DNA from: Spirosoma rhododendri
Lineage (GTDB): Bacteria; Bacteroidota; Bacteroidia; Cytophagales; Spirosomataceae
Assembly (NCBI RefSeq): GCF_012849055.1
Contig: NZ_CP051677.1
Span: 1,564,501-1,628,500 of the forward strand
Reading direction: 5' to 3'
Length of the DNA stretch: 64,000 bases
Shown here one piece after another: positions 60,505 to 64,000 of this stretch (position 1 is the first letter of the stretch; every line of letters begins with the position of its first letter). The position numbers and the translations under genes are program-made. The notes under the pieces were generated by a model. That model did not search any database and had not been told where the DNA came from. It saw only the letters and a program-made list of their open reading frames with translations.

Positions 60505-61492
60505 CAGTAATCTTTTCCGGACACTAGCTCTCCTGACAGTACTTATCATTTACCTGCTGGTCCTAGCAGGTGGTATTGTCAGGGGAACTGGGTCGGGGAT
60601 GGGCTGTCCTGATTGGCCCAAATGCTTTGGTCAGTGGATCCCGCCGACGCACATAAGTCAGCTGCCGCCAAACTATCAGGAAATCTACGGCGCGAAGTTG
60701 AAAGGGGAAGTCGTGTTCAATGCGACGAAGACTTGGATAGAGTACATCAACCGGTTGCTTGGCGTTTTGTCAGGCTTCTTTGTTTTTGCGACATTGGTAG
60801 CGTCCGTCTCGCTTATCAAACGCAACTCTACTTTGTTCTGGGGAAGTCTGGCTGCGTTCTTGTTGATAGGAGCGAACGGCTGGCTTGGTTCAAGAGTCGT
60901 ATCAACCGAACTAGCTCCTTTCTTAATCACAGCGCATCTAGTGTTAGCTATACTTGTTGTTTTCGCACTATTGTTTGTATGGGTGCGGTCAAACAGGGAA
61001 AGCTGGGCATTGAATGGAGCAACAAGTGAGCATGCGAAGCGCAATATCCGTGCAATCGCAATCGTGGTGATGGTGCTGACGTTTATCCAGCTTGTGTTGG
61101 GAACGGAAGTTCGCGATAACTTGGACGCGGTGGTAAAGCGAATTGGGTACGGTCAGCGAGAAAGCTGGATAAGTCATCTTAACTGGCCGTTTTATGTGCA
61201 CCGGTCTTACTCACTGCTTGTTCTAGCGGCTCATATTTATCTCATCCGCGCGGTGAGAAAGACAGAGCAGATAGGCGCTCTCAACACCACAAGTACATTA
61301 TTGATAGCGCTGGTGGGCATTGAAATCGCTACTGGAGCCATCATGGGCTATTTTGCAGTTCCTGCCTTTGCTCAGCCAATTCACATACTGCTGGCAGTGA
61401 TGCTAATGGGTATTCAATTCGTAATTGTGCTGCTAACATTCAGCCGCAATACGTCGGTTGTCAGCAGAAACTTGTCATTACAATCCAGCTAA
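60479..61492 (+). CDS. ctaA: Heme A synthase (CtaA/COX15)
   Basis: A 337-residue membrane protein with eight helices, which oxidises the heme O methyl to a formyl group. Conserved features are 'GGIVRGTGSGMGCPDWPKCFG' (two Cys in the first outer loop, as in CtaA), 'WIEYINRLLGVL' (catalytic Glu region), 'ITAHLVLA', 'YVHRSYSLLVLAAH' and 'QPIHILLAV' (heme His). It overlaps the coxA end by 26 bases in another frame. It abuts ctaB: the stop at 61490-61492 is followed at once by ATG. Confidence 0.92.
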   Translation: MISSSNRTDSNLFRTLALLTVLIIYLLVLAGGIVRGTGSGMGCPDWPKCFGQWIPPTHISQLPPNYQEIYGAKLKGEVVFNATKTWIEYINRLLGVLSGFFVFATLVASVSLIKRNSTLFWGSLAAFLLIGANGWLGSRVVSTELAPFLITAHLVLAILVVFALLFVWVRSNRESWALNGATSEHAKRNIRAIAIVVMVLTFIQLVLGTEVRDNLDAVVKRIGYGQRESWISHLNWPFYVHRSYSLLVLAAHIYLIRAVRKTEQIGALNTTSTLLIALVGIEIATGAIMGYFAVPAFAQPIHILLAVMLMGIQFVIVLLTFSRNTSVVSRNLSLQSS

Positions 61493-62374
61493 ATGGAACG
61501 AGTTGTTTTAGTTAAAGAATTTGTTGCGGAGCGGCTTGCGGTATACGTCGAGTTGATAAAACTGAAGCTGACGTTAGCGGTTGTGTTCTCCGGAGTGTTT
61601 GGCTATTGTCTTGCTTCTGATACAATTCTCTGGTGGAAGATTGCTGTGCTGGTAATCGCATCGATTGCGATTACAGGTTCAGCAAACATTATCAATCAGA
61701 TCATAGAAAAAGACTCTGACCGGTTTATGAAGCGAACGGCGGTCAGACCGCTGCCGACTGGTCGTGCGACGGTTGCTGAAGCTGCTTGGGTATCATTTCT
61801 TCTATTTTCGTTAAGTGTATTTTTGTTCATCTACGTATTCAATGTTCGGGCGGCCGCGTTGGCTGTGCTTTCATTGTTGTTGTATGGATTCGTTTACACA
61901 CCGCTGAAGAAGCAAGGGCAAATTGCCGTATTCATTGGCGCATTGCCGGGTGCATTCCCACCAATGATCGGCTGGGTAGCTGCTACCAATCAATTTGGCT
62001 GGGCGCCGGGCATCCTGTTCGCTATACAGTTCTTCTGGCAGTTTCCCCATTTCTGGGCGATCGGCTGGTTAGCGTTCGACGAGTACAAAAAAGCGGGTAT
62101 TCAGATGATGCCGGGCAAGGCCAAAGATGCCGATACGGCTTTCAGAATCATGCTGTATACGCTATTTCTTGTGCCGATCGGCTGGTTGCCTTACATGCTG
62201 GGGATGACGGGTATTCATTCTGCATTTGTTGCGATGATTGGGGGAATCTTGTTTTTAGCACAGACGTTTCATTTAATGAGAACCTGTACAGACAAGGCGG
62301 CCCTGCAAATGATGTTTGGCTCGTTAATTTATCTGCCAGTGGTTCAGATTGTGTATTTACTTGATAAAGTGTAG
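61493..62374 (+). CDS. ctaB: Protoheme IX farnesyltransferase (heme O synthase)
   Basis: A 293-residue UbiA-family membrane enzyme that adds a farnesyl group to heme B to give heme O. The first Asp-rich motif is 'NIINQIIEKDSDRFMKRTAVRPLP' (D-x-x-x-D-like) and the second is 'FAIQFFWQFPHFWAIGWLAFDEYKKAG'. Eight to nine helices are seen. It follows ctaA without any gap and precedes a subunit III gene by 5 bases. Confidence 0.96.
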   Translation: MERVVLVKEFVAERLAVYVELIKLKLTLAVVFSGVFGYCLASDTILWWKIAVLVIASIAITGSANIINQIIEKDSDRFMKRTAVRPLPTGRATVAEAAWVSFLLFSLSVFLFIYVFNVRAAALAVLSLLLYGFVYTPLKKQGQIAVFIGALPGAFPPMIGWVAATNQFGWAPGILFAIQFFWQFPHFWAIGWLAFDEYKKAGIQMMPGKAKDADTAFRIMLYTLFLVPIGWLPYMLGMTGIHSAFVAMIGGILFLAQTFHLMRTCTDKAALQMMFGSLIYLPVVQIVYLLDKV

Positions 62375-62379
62375 CACTA

Positions 62380-62970
62380 ATGAACGATTACGTAAATGAA
62401 GTAGCGCTCGCTGAAGAGCCAGAAGAAACCCTATCGATGAACCCCCGCAAGTTTATATTGTGGCTGTTCATTGTTAGCATTATTATGATTTTTGCCGCTA
62501 TGACCAGTGCTTATCTAGTGCGTCGGGCGGAGGGTAACTGGCTGGAATATGATATTCCTGCTATTTTCAAATACAGTTCAGTTGTTTTGCTGCTGAGTAG
62601 TATAACGATGCACTGGGCCTACGTGTCAGCAAAAAAAGACAAATTCACCGCCCTCAAAACAGCAATAAGCATTACTTTTGCGCTAGGTCTGGTTTTCCTG
62701 TACATGCAGTTTCAGGGGTGGGTCGAGCTGGTTAACGAAAATGTATTTTTTGTCGGTAATCCAGCAGGTTCATTCATGTACGTCTTTACCGGATTACATG
62801 CTTTCCACCTGATTTCAGGGTTAATCGTTCTGATATTTGCGTTGTGGGCTTCGTTTCGGATGAATGTACATGCCAAGAGCTTGAATCAGATCGAAATTGC
62901 GGCCGCTTACTGGCATTTTCTGGACATTCTTTGGCTTTACTTGTTTTTCTTTCTAGTCTATTTTCATTGA
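62380..62970 (+). CDS. Cytochrome c oxidase subunit III, short copy
   Basis: A 196-residue, five-helix protein of the COX3 family. 'NPRKFILWLFIVSIIMIFAAMTSAYLVRRAE' is helix 1, 'FTGLHAFHLISGLIVLIFALW' helix 4 and 'AAAYWHFLDILWLYLFFFLVYF' the last. It lacks the first two helices of the seven-helix form. It starts 5 bases after ctaB. A second, longer COX3 follows 15 bases on, so the oxidase may use either or both; some Bacteroidota carry this pair. Confidence 0.9.
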   Translation: MNDYVNEVALAEEPEETLSMNPRKFILWLFIVSIIMIFAAMTSAYLVRRAEGNWLEYDIPAIFKYSSVVLLLSSITMHWAYVSAKKDKFTALKTAISITFALGLVFLYMQFQGWVELVNENVFFVGNPAGSFMYVFTGLHAFHLISGLIVLIFALWASFRMNVHAKSLNQIEIAAAYWHFLDILWLYLFFFLVYFH

Positions 62971-62985
62971 TAATCGTTTAAAGGC

Positions 62986-63783
62986 ATGGCGGCTACCGCA
63001 ACCCACGAACCTCTGACTACCGAATCGGACGCAGTGTTCGATAAGAAATCCTGGATGGGTGGGGTCGAACCAATGAGAGCGAGCTATGGTAAGCTCATGA
63101 TGTGGTTCTTCCTGATTTCAGACACATTTACGTTCTCAGCTTTGCTGGTTACGTACGGTCTGATCCGGTATAGCTACCCAGCGTGGGACCCCGCTGTCGA
63201 CGGCGAGATCTTCCAATTCTCAAACCAATACTGGCCAACACCAGAGAAGGTGTACAACGCGGTGCCGTTTCTGCATGGTATCGATCTGCCCCTGATCTTC
63301 GTTGGTATCATGACGTTTATTCTGATCTTCAGCAGTGTGACGATGGTACTGGCCGTAGAGGCAGGCCACCGTATGGATCGGAAAGAGGTTGAGAAATACA
63401 TGCTGTGGACCATCCTGGGAGGTTTTACTTTTCTCGGTAGTCAGGCTTGGGAATGGTCACACTTCATCCACGGTACGGAGACGGGTACAGTGATAAGCGA
63501 ACTGGTGAATGGCCAAACCATTCAGCGGACTATCTTCGGAGCCAACCTTGTAGAAAACCAGTATGGCCCACCAGCATTCGCCGACTTGTTTTTCTTCATC
63601 ACAGGTTTCCACGGAACGCACGTATTCAGCGGTGTGATATTGAACATCCTGATTTTTTACCGCGCAGCTACAGGTCTATATGAGCGTCGTGGCCATTACG
63701 AAATGGTTGAGAAAGTAGGTCTGTACTGGCACTTTGTTGATCTGGTTTGGGTCTTCGTGTTTACTTTCTTCTATCTCGTATAA
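62986..63783 (+). CDS. coxC: Cytochrome c oxidase subunit III
   Basis: A 265-residue COX3-family protein. 'ASYGKLMMWFFLISDTFTFSALLVTYGLIRY' is the first helix pair, 'FITGFHGTHVFSGVILNILIFY' and 'VGLYWHFVDLVWVFVFTFFYLV' the last helices, with the family Glu/His residues. A polar insertion of about 50 residues (residues 155-200) separates its helices. It stabilises subunit I. Confidence 0.92.
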   Translation: MAATATHEPLTTESDAVFDKKSWMGGVEPMRASYGKLMMWFFLISDTFTFSALLVTYGLIRYSYPAWDPAVDGEIFQFSNQYWPTPEKVYNAVPFLHGIDLPLIFVGIMTFILIFSSVTMVLAVEAGHRMDRKEVEKYMLWTILGGFTFLGSQAWEWSHFIHGTETGTVISELVNGQTIQRTIFGANLVENQYGPPAFADLFFFITGFHGTHVFSGVILNILIFYRAATGLYERRGHYEMVEKVGLYWHFVDLVWVFVFTFFYLV

Positions 63784-63804
63784 TCTCTTTACTTTTCTAC
63801 TAAC

Positions 63805-64000
63805 ATGGCATCGCACGAGCACGCTACTGAGGAACTACACGAGATTCCAGCCGCAAATACGGGCATAATCTGGCGGACGTTCTGGATTCTGGCCGCAATC
63901 ACCGCGTTTGAGTTTACGCTGGCCTACTTTATGAAGCCGGGCGGTTTCAGAACGTCGATCTTTGTGATCATGACGTTGGTAAAAGCCTTCTACATTGTCG
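63805..64000 (+). CDS. Cytochrome c oxidase subunit IV (prokaryotic type), partial
   Basis: The first 65 codons are in the window and the gene runs off the edge. A polar N-terminus (MASHEHATEELHEIPAANTG) is followed by hydrophobic helix 1 'WRTFWILAAITAFEFTLAYF' and the start of helix 2. The 'TAFEF.LAY' segment and small size match the COX4_pro family of oxidase accessory subunits. It starts 21 bases after coxC. Confidence 0.85.
   Translation, partial: MASHEHATEELHEIPAANTGIIWRTFWILAAITAFEFTLAYFMKPGGFRTSIFVIMTLVKAFYIV

Noticed and set aside
1..64000. CRISPR array, prophage, rRNA operon or insertion sequence
   Set aside because: I saw no regularly spaced direct repeats, no phage structural or integrase genes, no rRNA sequence and no transposase frame.

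Overview
The window looks like a chromosomal segment of a Bacteroidota bacterium of the order Cytophagales, most likely close to Spirosoma. The evidence is an alternative complex III (Act) respiratory operon, the DUF4295-L33-FtsY block, BshC, several PorT-like outer-membrane barrels, and promoters that fit the Bacteroidota pattern TTG-N19/20-TAnnTTTG with almost no Shine-Dalgarno sequences. I see no phage, integron, CRISPR array, rRNA or complete insertion sequence. There is one tRNA, tRNA-Cys(GCA).

From 1 to 8.7 kb lie the end of a TonB-type receptor, a YceI protein, lysS, an SPFH/Arc pair, coaX, an ECF sigma/anti-sigma pair, two tandem outer-membrane barrels and an aldo/keto reductase. From 8.9 to 13.2 kb a three-gene unit (MFS transporter, metallophosphoesterase, ArsB-like permease) converges on a small DMT transporter. 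From 13.8 to 23.1 kb are a double-DUF4394 lipoprotein, a PIN/RHH toxin-antitoxin pair, a carB without its allosteric domain, an ABC exporter and asd. From 23.2 to 31 kb, mostly on the minus strand, are a barrel protein, 5-formyl-THF cyclo-ligase, bshC, an AT-rich HEPN/unknown pair, rimO, a secreted protein, a minimal nucleotidyltransferase coupled to ftsY, DUF4295 and L33. From 31 to 48.6 kb are an orphan nuoD, hpt, a TPR protein, an Lrp regulator, the DUF2805/DUF2256 pair, a GH10-like lipoprotein, ispH, a GH3-family protein, a phosphodiesterase, a penicillin-acylase family enzyme, an OmpH-like protein, smpB, an HNH protein, rpsA and tRNA-Cys.

From 48.8 kb to the end all genes are on the plus strand and form one respiratory operon behind a strong promoter: actABCDEF, coxB, coxA, ctaA, ctaB, two subunit III genes and a subunit IV gene cut by the window edge. 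It encodes a quinol:cytochrome c/oxygen oxidoreductase chain with its own heme A synthesis. ActA carries an extra N-terminal monoheme domain while CoxB has no fused cytochrome domain, which suggests a particular route for electrons.

The least explained items are the MFS-phosphoesterase-ArsB unit, the HEPN/105-residue pair, the orphan NuoD with a cysteine cluster, the six-heme ActA, and REPIN-like double palindromes at 295-369 and 19395-19481. I found no single element that is clearly a new system. These are candidates, graded by how much the sequence supports them.
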